Below the pieces are notes generated by a model that worked only from the letters and a program-made list of their open reading frames with translations, ran no database searches and was not told where the DNA came from. From contig NW_008805073.1 in the NCBI RefSeq assembly GCF_000004825.1, positions 992,001 through 1,056,000 on the forward strand: a stretch of 64,000 nucleotides of DNA, in the 5' to 3' direction. Shown piece by piece: positions 23,201 to 33,886 of this stretch; position 1 is the stretch's first letter; every line of letters begins with the position of its first letter. A program made the translations under genes and the position numbers. Source of the stretch: Heterostelium album PN500 (Eukaryota; Evosea; Eumycetozoa; Acytosteliales; Acytosteliaceae).

Positions 23201-25685
23201 TGGAGATCACTCCACTACAGGTGTAGCAATAACTACTTCAACCACCGGAGGAGATTCAACAGCAACTACCACAGGTGAGTCTACAACAGTATCTACCACC
23301 ACTTCAACCACTGGTGGAGATTCAACAACTGTTGGTGATTCGACAACATCGACAACCGATGATTCTACAACAATATCTATCACCACTTCAACTACCGGTA
23401 TAGATCCAACAACATCTACAACTGGTGAACCAACAACAGTATCTATCACAACCTCGACCACATCTGGTGATTCAACAATCTCCTCCACGTCAACCACAGG
23501 TGGAGATTCGACAACCTCTACTACATTGACAACCGGTGAGTCTACAACAGTATCTATCAGCACCACTTCAACCACTGGTGTAGATTCAACAACCTCGACC
23601 ACATCTGGAGATTCAACATCCACTTCAACAACCGGTGAACCAACAACAGTATCTATCACTACCTCGACCACATCTGGTGATTCGACAATCTCGACCACAT
23701 TGACGACCGGTGATTCTACTACATCAGTTCCAACAACAAGTGATACATCCACAACTGGAGATCACTCCACTACAGGTGTAGCAATAACTACTTCAACCAC
23801 ATCTGGTGATTCAACAACATCTACGACCAGTGATCCAACAACAGTATCTAGCACCACTTCGACCACAGGCGGTGATTCAACAACATCTACAACCAGTGAA
23901 CCAACAACAGTATCTATCACAACCTCGACCACATCTGGTGATTCTACTACCTCCTCTTTGACAACTGGCGAATCAACTACATCAGTCTCAACAACTATTG
24001 ATACAACAACCGCACCAATAACTAGTGACCAATCTACTACAGGTGTAGCAATAACTATTTCGACCACAGCTGGAGATTCAACAGCAACTACCACAGCTGG
24101 AGATTCAGCAACCTATACAACAGTATCTATCACGACCTCGACCACCTCTGGAGATTCAACAACCTCGACCACAGGTGGAGATTCAACAACATCTACAACC
24201 AATGAACCAACTACAGTATCAATCACCACTTCTACCACAGGTGGAGATTCAACAACCTCTACAACCAATGAGCCAACCTCAGTATCTATCACCACTTCAA
24301 CTACTGGCGGAGATTCTACTACAACAGGTGGTGATTCAACAACCTCGACTACATTGACAACCGGCGATTCTACTACATCGGTACCAACTACGGGTGACAC
24401 GATAACAACTCTACTGACGACTGGAGATCAATCCACTACAGGTGTAGCAATAACAACATCGACAACCAGTGAACCAACAACAGGCGGAGATTCAACAACC
24501 ACTGTATCGACAACTGTCGAATCAACTACATCAGTTCCGACTACAAGTGATACAACAACTGCACCAATAACTAGCGATCATCCTACTACAAGTGTAGCAA
24601 TAACTACTTCTACTACAAGTGGAATTTCTACAACTGGAGATTCAACAACCTCTACCACATCGACATCAGGTAAACCAACAACAGTATCTATCACTACTAC
24701 TTCAACCACAGGAGGAGATTCAACAACATCTACAACCGGGGAACCAACAACAGTATCTATAATCACCACTTCTACTACAGGTGGAGATTCAGCAACATCG
24801 ACCCCATTAACAACCAGTGATGCAACTACATCAGTCCCAACAACAAGTGATACAGCAACAACTGGAGATCACTCCACTACAGGTATAGCAATAACAACTT
24901 CGACCACAGGTGAGGATTCTACAACCTCGACTACATCCGTAGATTCTACGACAACAGGTCAAGATTCAACAACCTCGACTGTAACAACCAGTGAACCTAT
25001 AACAGTATCCGTCTCTACTACATTAACAACAGCCGGGGATTCATCAACTTCGACAACCAGTGAACCAACAACAGTATCTAGCACCACTTCAACCACAGGC
25101 GGTGATTCGACAACATCTACAACCAGTGAACCAACAACAGTATCTATCACAACCTCGACCACATCTGGTGATTCTACTACCACCTCTTTGACAACTGGCG
25201 AATCAACTACATCAGAACCCACAACGACTCTATCGCCAAGTGGTGATCATTCTACTACAGATGTAGTAATAACTACTTCGACAACCGGTGAATCAACAAC
25301 AGTATCTATCACTACTACTTCGACCACAGGTGGAGAATCAACAACATCTACAACCAGTGAACCCACAACAGTTTCTATAATCACCACTTCTACAACAGGT
25401 GGTGGATCTTCATCAGGTGGAGATTCAACAACCTCGACCACATCTGGAGATTCTTTTACCACATCAATACCCTCTACAAGTGATACAACAACAACTGGAG
25501 ATCAAACCACTACAGGTGTAGCTTTAACTACTTCGACAACCTCCACCACATTGACGACCGGCGAACCAACAACAGTATCTATCATAACCTCGACCTCATC
25601 TTTGACAACTGGCGAATCAACTACATCAGAACCCACAACTATTGATTCGACTGTATCTACAGCAGGTTTAACTACTACTTTTTAA
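5227..25685 (+). CDS. Gene A: giant secreted IPT/TIG protein with DNase II-like domain and mucin-like tail
   Basis: Eleven exons by eye: 5227-5329, 5472-5723, 5835-6104, 6180-6422, 6511-6774, 6854-7117, 7207-18625, 18683-19201, 19272-19529, 19608-19859 and 19933-25685. All introns are phase 1. The product is roughly 6,500 residues. Order: signal peptide (FILFLVSILFLF...VYAA), about thirty IPT/TIG domains of ~85-90 residues, DNase II-like domain (from 14188), a conserved unnamed region, about a dozen more IPT/TIG domains, a Gly/Asp block (21100-21246), then ~1,500 residues of Thr/Ser repeats. No transmembrane or clear GPI signal ends it, so secretion into matrix or sheath is likely. Frame breaks occur between ~9023 and ~9630 and at ~15849; paralogue or tandem copy is intact at each, and the frame stays open for kilobases afterwards. 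Base signal AATAAA lies at 25706. Function is inferred from domains only. Confidence 0.8.
5472..7117 (+). other. Five single-domain exons, one IPT/TIG each
   Basis: Exons 2-6 of gene A are 252, 270, 243, 264 and 264 bp. Each starts and ends in phase 1, and each encodes one IPT/TIG domain that begins with the P-x-I-x-S-x-x-P pattern just after the splice site. The introns are 62-111 bp and start GTATGT or GTAAGT. The arrangement allows domains to be lost or gained without breaking the frame. Confidence 0.7.
8565..10742 (+). repeat. 1.09 kb tandem duplication inside gene A
   Basis: Unit 1 (about 8565-9655) and unit 2 (about 9656-10742) are nearly identical, offset by about 1,092 bp, and each covers roughly four IPT/TIG domains. 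Shared landmarks include CAGAGGTTGCAGAGGCAGGT and the stretch around the Asn-Phe-Val-Gly-Thr codons. Unit 2 is open throughout. Unit 1 has about eight extra bases at seven places between 9023 and 9630, and no visible deletions. Confidence 0.85.
14188..15125 (+). other. DNase II-like domain of gene A, catalytic histidines absent
   Basis: The domain opens with VSWWFVRKIPQSQSYIYVDS, the DNase II start (WWFxxKxP...YxYxDS). It continues with GYVVYNDHPW, SLGKGIF, PGFHIKHSMEGFPVPLP, HSFMCHS and finally CLGDYSSKT-FGGGIAVC. DNase II enzymes use two HxK motifs. The first (normally GHTKG) is here SLGKG, with LGK at 14462-14470. The second (normally DHSKW) is DIDKS, with IDK at 15026-15034. Both lysines remain and both histidines are replaced. 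The fold is probably kept but catalysis is not expected. Confidence 0.75.
14503..21010 (+). repeat. Gene A segment shared with gene B
   Basis: By eye, 14503-17300 is almost base-identical to 39340-42120 of gene B. The match loosens over about 17300-17990 (B 42120-42780) and becomes near-identical again from about 18000 to 21010 (B 42830-45850). The intron at 18626 has diverged while the next one at 19202 is almost identical. The N-terminal IPT arrays upstream do not match base for base. The patchwork suggests gene conversion between the two paralogues. Confidence 0.8.
21022..25682 (+). repeat. Mucin-like Thr/Ser repeat region of gene A
   Basis: About 1,550 residues that are mostly Thr, Ser and Gly, built from variants of TTSTTGGDSTTST and TGEPTTVSITTSTT. 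It starts with an acidic Ser stretch, then a Gly-rich and poly-Asp block at 21100-21246. Such regions in secreted eukaryotic proteins are usually densely O-glycosylated and extended. The repeat makes the complementary strand open for long distances by composition; these antisense frames are not genes. Confidence 0.85.
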
Positions 25686-25920
25686 ACAAAAAATAACTTT
25701 TAAACAATAAAATTAAATATGAAAATCCATTTAAATGTTAAAAGTCAATTAAAGCTAGTGAGAAAAACGAAAAAAAATTGACATAGCGAGCCACCCTTTT
25801 TTTTTTTGTTTATTGCATAATAAAAAGTTTGTGGCGACAGCAAAACACTATTTTCGCTATGTCTAGTAAGGTGTGGGGGTTTATTTGATTTTTAACAAAT
25901 TAAAGATTGAGAATTTATTT
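25686..25920. other. Convergent A/C intergenic region with inverted repeat
   Basis: Only 235 bp separate the two stop codons. AATAAA at 25706-25711 serves gene A. GACATAGCGA (25780-25789) and its exact complement TCGCTATGTC (25854-25863) flank about 64 bp. Inside that, GCCAC and GTGGC form a second short pair. This may be a hairpin at the shared 3' ends or the remains of a small insertion. Confidence 0.55.
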
Positions 25921-28900
25921 TCAAATTAAATTATAAATATTTGATGATTGTCCACCAACGATGATTTGAATAGATTGTGGTAGTTTAGTGGTCAAACATT
26001 CAGCAAGAATACTGGATTTGAATGATTTAAAAGTGGTGGTGTATCCATCATAGAATAATACAATCTGTGAACTTTCAGTGACAGTGAATCCATTCTCGAT
26101 TGGAACAAAGTTATTGCCTGATATTTCAATCAAATCATTCTTGATTATAACATTGTTGATCACTGGTTGCGAATATGAGATTATTTGATTTGGTAAGAGT
26201 TCGACACCATTGATTGTTGCTGATAATCGATATGATTGTCCATATCCAGATGGAACATAACATTCAACAAACAAATCGAATGAAGTGCAATCTAAATCGA
26301 TTCCATTCAGTTTGACAACCAATTGTTCATTTGATGATAATCCTAATCCAAATCCATTCAATTGAATCAAACCACCACTCGTTGGAATTTCAGTGTTGTT
26401 GATATTTGTGATTATTGTTGAATAATATTCGAATTCTGATTGGATTGTTTGATCACCTGATTGGATAATGACTGGTTGTTTTGATGTTTCATATTCCAAT
26501 TGGAATTCAATGAAATTGTTGGTGAAATTATCAATTTCGATTTGATTATCTCCAATGAATAATAGAGGTGGAAGATCATAGACTTCTTCATTTCCGAATC
26601 CATTTCCAAGAATTACAACTTTATCTGTTGGATCTCCTGATTTTGGAACGATTTTGAGAATTTCTGGTCCACCGAAACTGAATGATTGTGTTCCAATCGA
26701 ATATAATGCCAATTTCGATGATTGATCATGAACAATAACAGTTACATGTCGATGATCTCCAATTGCATTCGGTGTTAAACATGCAATTGAATTTGATGAA
26801 ATACTTAGAATTGGTGAACAATCAAGTTTATCATCAATCAAAACTCTGATATCTTTGATATTATCTCCAAAATTTGAACCATAAATTGTCATGATATCAT
26901 TTCCATAACTCTTGATCATTTCTGGTTCAATATTTGTGATCGTGGGAGAATCATATGAAAATATGAATTTTGATCTCTGGATATTGAATGAGATTTGTTG
27001 TGTTGAAATTTGAATCAGATTATTTCGACCGCTTCCTTTTGGAACTTGACAAACAATTTGTTGATTTGAAATCAATTCTGTTGAAACACATTGTTGTTCT
27101 CCAACTGAGAGTGTCATTGATGAATTGAATCTAATTCCATTGATTGTAATCTTATATCCACCATTGGTTGGTCCATTCAATTGATTTACTGATGTTATGA
27201 TTGGTCCTGATGATGGACATGTCATATCGAAATTATTTGATTGGAAATCAGATTCACTGATCATTTGGAAATCACAAAGTTGCGAATTGATTGTCGATAT
27301 TATCATTCCATAAACACCATCATAAAAATTCGGTTTTGGAAGATAATACACTTCGAAATCTCCAAATGTTGAATGAATTGTTGATTTACTCATCAAAATA
27401 CTTTCAAGAATGAATGTTATCGAAACAATTGAAATTGGTGATGATAAGCTAATTATTTTTTGGTTACTTTCAGTTTGTTGGGTACTGAGATCGATTGAAT
27501 TACCATCGAGATCACGATTGATTTCATCAATGAATTTGATTGCATGATTTTCAAATTGATTGAAACTATTGATAATTAGTGTTTGAATTGCTTGACTTTG
27601 ATCGTTGATTGTGATCCATTTGTCAATTGAATTCTCGAGATTTGACAATTCATTTGAATTCAATGAATAAATATCTTCCAATCGAATTGATTTTGGTGTG
27701 ATTGAAATTAATTGTTGAACTCCTGATCTGATGACTCTTTCATCTTGAACAAGTGGTGATAGCTGATTGTAATTCTTGATTTCAACATTGTTCAAAATTG
27801 ATTTTGAAAACATTATTGATTTCTTTTTAATCTGAGAATTGAATGAATTAACATCGATTGGATTTGAAGGTACTGGAATAATATAATTATTAACGAGAAT
27901 AGTTTTAAAGTTTTCTTCTGAAATGTATTGTATATCAATGAATCTTCTCAAATTACTCATATTCAAGATATATCCATTCTGTCTTGCTTTGATAACTGTC
28001 TCCAATAAAATGTGAACTGGAATAATATTATCTTTGTCAATTCTTGAAAGTTTGTCTCCTTTTCCACCATTACCATTTGAATAGGTTGGATTCATCCAAT
28101 CCCATGCTGCTTTGGCACTCCTTCTGAAAATTATATCTGCAGTAGGATTAACCAAATCATGATTACTTAATAAGAAATAAAGAAAATTAGAATGAATAAA
28201 AACATTATTGAAAAAAATAAATTATCATACTCTGGAAAACTTTCAATATTTTGAAGATTAGAAAATACATTATTCATACATTTATCGAAATTTGGAATTT
28301 GCTTGTTCGACATTACCTAAAAATAAATAAATTAATTGATTTATCATAAAAATAAAAAATGAATTGAACATACATTGTAAAGTTTCTTTGAGATTGCTAA
28401 TATCACACCATTTGCCCAATTTGGATTGTTTAGACCAATTGTGTAAATCAAAGAAGAAGAAGGTAGTGCACCAGATTGATAATAGATATAATGAAGTGTC
28501 ATATAATATGCAATCTCTTCTTCACAAACCTTTTGAACTCCAAAAATAAATGGTGCTTCAAAATATGATTTCGAATTTAATTGTGATTCCATGAATTGAT
28601 AGAAGTTTCGTTTGGCATTTGGAAGATAATTAATGAATTTAGAAGTGAATTCCAAAACTTTGAAATTATCATTTGAAGATAAATCAAATGTTCTCTCGCT
28701 TTGAATATCGTTATATTGAATTAAACGTAAACTTGGAAAATTGATTGGTTTACCATATTTTGGTTCTGTTATCAAAGAAGAAATTGATTTGTCTTTGGTG
28801 CATTCTGTCAATGTCGAATCAAAACTGCAAATAGAACCAACATCTTTGTCAAATGCAACGTAATGAAGTGAAAACAAGTCATTTGCCACATAATTCATAA

Positions 28901-31900
28901 TATCAGGTGGAGTACTTGGGAGAGTTGGTTCTACATCATTACTTGATATCTCTCCATTAGGAGCAACAAATGTTGTAGTGGTTCTTAGTGCTGGGAATTC
29001 AGCTCTAATTTTATCATAAGGAGTAGGAGGATTATTCTTTAGGTTTGGAGTGATTTCATGAATCTCTCTTGGATATTTAGAAATGTGATTTCCATTAATG
29101 AAATCTTTAACCTCCACTTCATATGTATTCGACCATTGACCTCTTTGAACTTTGATTGGTTGTGTAACTGAACAAAATAGATCTACTGAGTTTCCTTTAT
29201 TGGGTTTTGTCAAAACATTATTTCTATCTACAACATTGTATTGACGGACCATTCTGTTGAATTGATATGAAAGTGTTGGGTGTTGTATACAAACCAGACC
29301 ACCTCCTCTACCAGCTATTAATTATATAAATAAAATAAAAGAATTAGTTTAAAAATAGGAATAAAAATTGGATATTATAAATTACCTTGACCATTGTGTC
29401 TGTTTGAATCACCAAAACAAAAATAATTTTCTAAAATTATTCAAAATTTATATTGTTAATAAATCAATATATGAAAAAACTTTTACTTAGTGATTTTACC
29501 TTTATCATTGAGAGCCTGATCACCATAAGTAGGATACATCGGAATTCCTAATTTCGAATGTTCCTAATTAATTGGTTAGATAATATCATAATTTTCTAGT
29601 AAACGAAAAACTTACATTTGAATAACCAGAGAATTTAAAAGATTTTGTTTCGAGATTTAGTTGAGGATTACTGAGATATGGTGGAAAATTTAAAAATCCA
29701 ACATTTGACACTCCTGAAGAAATATCAGTCTGAATATTTTTTGATGCGTAAAAGAAATCCACAAAATATTTTCTATCCATTTCTTTTGCCAGAACTGTCC
29801 AAATATCAACTCCATCCACTGATCTTTTTAACGATTTATCAGCTTGCTTTGATGTTTTCATGACAACATATTCATTTAAATTTGCAATGTTGTGAATATT
29901 AGCTTTCTCAAAGAGAGAATCTTTGTTTCCAATTTTCATAAAGTATTGAATCTTCAAATTTCCACCAATTTCGATTGGGTTTTTCTTCCACCAACATATA
30001 TTTTCAAGTCGAGTATTTTGTATGATATTGGGTTCACAATCGTCAACAAGTTGTTTTTGTGTTTTAGATTTCGGTGTGGTTCCTCTTTGTACACGTGCTT
30101 TAAGAAGGACATTATAATTAATTGATAAATAATCATAAAGATATGGGTATTTATCTTGTGTGTTATTTGTCCAACTATTCATATTTGAAAAGACATTGTT
30201 TTTTTCGAGAAGATAACCATCATTCTTCAAGTAATACTCTGCAACATCATCAAGATGATTGAATGTATAACAAAAGAAATGTTGACTATTGTCTGGTCTT
30301 CCAAGGAATTTCACTTTATCTTTTGGTGTGAGGTATTCATCCTTATCTTCTGAAGTATAACCTGGAAATGCTGAATTTAGAAACAAAGTTAGAAATTTAA
30401 AGAGATTGGAAAATTAAAAATAAATAATTACCTGGATTTGAATGATGAATATGAATTCCATTGATATGATCGTTGACATCAGGATCTTCCCAAAATACCA
30501 TTCCTTTAACATGTCCATTTGGGATCGGACTATCAAATCTTTTTTTTGTTTTTTAAATGTACCTGACCTTCCACCTGTATCAGTTCTTCCTTCAGGTTGA
30601 TCATTAAAAAACATATAGTAATAATAACTATGTTGATTAAAAGTAGCTTCAATTGGACTGAATACACTGAAATCGTTAGATATTGTATGTTGAAGGTTAT
30701 CAAGACGTTTGAGTCGATCCATTGTTGAGTCGATATATAAATATTCATTGGTATAACTGATTTTATAGACAAACCACCAATCAACTGCATTGTTACTTTT
30801 GTCAGGAAGTGGTGGTCCAAGACATGATAATCTATTTGATTTGAAAACAATATCATCTCCAGATGACACTCCATTCACTGTGATCGTCACTGAATGTGTT
30901 CCATTTTTCAATAAATATTCCATTTTACATATTACTTGAGTATTGGTGATTTTTTGAATTTTACATGATGATGATCCCACTGAAATTGATACTTGACTGG
31001 AAACAGTTCCAAAAGAAGTTCCAACGATTGTGAGAGTTTGAATAATTTTCTCAAATCCTTGAATTGGTATTAATTTATCAATTTTCGGACCAACATAATC
31101 GATTTTGAAATTCGATGGATATGAATATTCATCATCATTTGATTTTACAATCAATGTAATTCCATAACTTCCTGACTTGTATCTTGGTATTTGACAAGTC
31201 AATTTTGTTTGTCCATTTAAAGTGCAACTGGATGATTGGATTTCAATTGATCCAAATCGAATCAAAGTTACTAAATCCAAATTAACTCCAATGATATCAA
31301 AATTACCACCACCTGTTGGGTTGGTATTTGTTCGTGAAACTGAAGTCACACTTGGTTCAACAAATGAAAATTCTTTTGTTGTATCGACTGTTTGTCCGTT
31401 GATAGAAAATGAAATAGGTTCATCTGATACTAATCCTCTTGGAGGTATTGAACATGTGAATAAATTAATTGATGATCTTTCAAGATATTCACAATATTGA
31501 TTCCCAATCTTAAATGAAATTACATCATCAAGAATCTCTTGATCTACTTCTGGGAAGTTATGAACTTGAATTGAAACTGGTGTGTATGATTTTGAATGTC
31601 CTCTGTCGATATTAATACCAACAAATGTTCCTTCTCCGATATTAATATTTAGAATATTACTTGTAATTCCATTTTCAATGATTGTCACTGGATAACTTCC
31701 TGTTGCATGATTTTTGGTATCGAGTTGAAATGTGATTGTATTTGTTGATATAATAATTGGTGTGTAATGAGTTTGACCAACTTGAACTTTTGAATTTTGA
31801 CGAAACCAACCTTGAACTTGAATATTATGTAAACCAAGATTAACAACAGGATTTGGAATGATTTTATTGATTTGGAGTGAATGATATTTGAATTTAAAGT

Positions 31901-33205
31901 TGTTCGATGAGCTAAAGATTTTATCATCAATTACAAAATTAACATCCAAATCTTGTTCTGATGATCCACCAAGATCATATCGAGATGTTATGCAAGATAT
32001 CTTGTCATTAAATTGATTGCGACTGAACGATCCATGAATCAAATTACAAATTGAAGTACCAATCGATATCGATTCAATATCTTGGAGATATTGACCAAAA
32101 ATATCGATTGTGTCTCCTCCATTCCATACACTGTGTGGTGGATTTATATTTTGAATTTCAGGATCTAAAATAATGTTATTATAAAAATTAATAAATAAAC
32201 AAAATATTTAATATTGAAGTTAATTTACTTACGATAAATAGTCAGTTTTACAGATGATGATATTGATATTCCATTTAAGTCAATTTCGATAACGAATTCT
32301 TGCAAAGTTCCTGATTGAATATTAATTATTGGACTGTCACATGACAAAATTCCATTTTGATGGATGACATTTAAACAATCTTGTTGTGCAATTCGAACGG
32401 TTGGTGTGCTTGTCAGTTGGACAATATCGAATCCAAATATTGAAATTCTCTTACTGACTCCAGAAGCTACACTGTCTGGAATAACACTTTTTGTACTCGG
32501 TAATATATACTTCAGATTTCTTCGAGCATCTATTTCCAATCCAGTATAGAATCGAATCTTGATAGTTGAAATTTTTGGAGTATTGGAAACTGGAATATCA
32601 CAAATGATTTGATTATTATCAATAGATTTGATATTAACAGAGGTGGTGTCATCAAAGATGACTTCTGGTAGTTGGTCAAAACTATTAAGTCTAAGATGAT
32701 TTCCACTCATTATCATTTCTATTCCAACCACATCTGTATAAACTTGTTCAGGACTTATCATTATACTTGGTTCTTTGATTTGAATGTTAATTTTAATGAA
32801 TTTACGAAATGAATGAAAGATAGATAAATACATACCAACATATTCGAAATCTTGTTCGAAAAAGTTTAAAGTCGATCCTTGAAGTTGAATGATGAACTTA
32901 ACGGTTCCAATTTCTGAATTGATTCTCTTTTGACGTTGTAAATTAGATTCTGGTAAACTTGGTACAATCCATTCAAATATTCCGGGAGATACTTGTTGAA
33001 ACGAATCGAAAATTGTTTCTTTGCCAGCATTTACAACTTTGAGTGTTGGTGGATTCGCAACTGGGAAATCAGGAGATACAATTCGAAATTTATTGTTTCC
33101 ACCTCGATAAGCAATCATTGGTGACATCGATTGTATCGTGAATGCATTGCTGTAGAGAAAATCGAATCCCAATAATACTATTAATATTATTGTTATACGA
33201 TTCAT
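25921..33205 (-). CDS. Gene C: secreted IPT/TIG protein with DNase II domain, HxK motifs intact
   Basis: Nine exons on the minus strand: 33205-32836, 32772-32233, 32164-30432, 30370-29616, 29563-29500, 29430-29386, 29314-28374, 28316-28231 and 28165-25921. The product is about 2,260 residues. Order: signal peptide (MNRITIILIVLLGFDFLYSN), seven or eight IPT/TIG domains, DNase II domain (~750-1180), an unnamed Lys/Asn-rich region conserved with A and B, then about five IPT/TIG domains ending YNLI. There is no mucin tail and no membrane helix. The second HxK exon is tiny (64 bp) and easily missed by gene finders. A one-base loss in an A-run near 30550 shifts the frame just before the first HxK; gene D is intact there, and the C frame resumes cleanly into exon 4. 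Likely a secreted acid nuclease tethered by IPT domains; substrate is inferred. Confidence 0.8.
29287..30832 (-). other. DNase II catalytic domain of gene C
   Basis: The start is SCLGPPLPDKSNNAVDWWF, followed by VYKI and EYLYIDS, then YYMFFNDQPEG. The first HxK is GHVKG (HVK codons 30505-30513). FPGY and HFFCYTF follow, then EHSKLGI as the second HxK (HSK codons 29552-29560). The end is CFGDSNRHNGQ-GRGGGLVC, matching the DNase II ending (GDxNR...RGGGxxC). Both catalytic His-x-Lys pairs are present, unlike A and B. DNase II cuts DNA at acid pH without metal, leaving 3'-phosphate ends. The HSK motif only appears after splicing exon 4 to exon 5. Confidence 0.82.
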
Positions 33206-33886
33206 TTCTAACTTAGTAGATATATTTATAACTTTAAAAATATTCCTTTTTTTTAAAATACAACTCTATAACTATTAGTTATTGATTTAACGAAAATAAC
33301 TATTTTTACACTAGTCACTCTCTAAAATAAACAAACGAGTAAAGTGTAACAAAAAAAAGATAGGTTTGAAAACACACGGTTCACCAATCATATGACCAGA
33401 TGAACAATCGCTCTAAATAGCGATTAAAAAGAATAACATAAACACTTCAATAAAGTTTAGATCTTTGTGCAATTCGTCGAACAAAGCAAGATTTTTTTAT
33501 GTTTAGAGAAGTGTTTTTGCTTATAATGCAAAGATCTAATTTAGGAATATCAAAAAGAATATGAAAATCAGTACCATTCGATTACCAGGAACATTGCACG
33601 GTTTCATCGAATTTTAGATATTTTTAAAAAACAAAATTTGACAAGAATTTAAGATGATTTGCAAAAACCGAGATTTACGAAAACATCTTAAACTACAAAA
33701 AATCCACTATCACCACGACTAGTCAATCAAAAACCTTAGACTTTTTAAAATACAAATTTTGATTAATTTTTTATTTTATTTAATTTTTGATATTCACTCT
33801 TCTATGGTCTTTTCATATGTTTGTAAAGAATTTAAGTATTATTAATCATATAATTAGAATATTAATAATTAAGTTAGAGAACAATA
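33206..33886. promoter_or_regulatory. Divergent promoter region between genes C and B
   Basis: About 680 bp serve both genes. There is a hairpin AATCGCT-6nt-AGCGATT at 33406-33425. A larger imperfect inverted repeat has AACACTTC (33441-33448) and TAGATCTTTGTGCA (33458-33471) on the left, with GAAGTGTT (33508-33515) and TGCAAAGATCTA (33527-33538) on the right. The paired dyads between two head-to-head genes could be shared regulator sites. No ORF was seen. Confidence 0.45.

Noticed and set aside
21022-25682. CRISPR-like or satellite array
   Set aside because: The repeats keep a single reading frame and vary by codon-preserving changes, so they are coding low-complexity sequence.
5227-25685. 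Assignment to the Tgr allorecognition family
   Set aside because: Tgr proteins are smaller and membrane-anchored. These lack a membrane helix and contain a DNase II-like domain and mucin tails.
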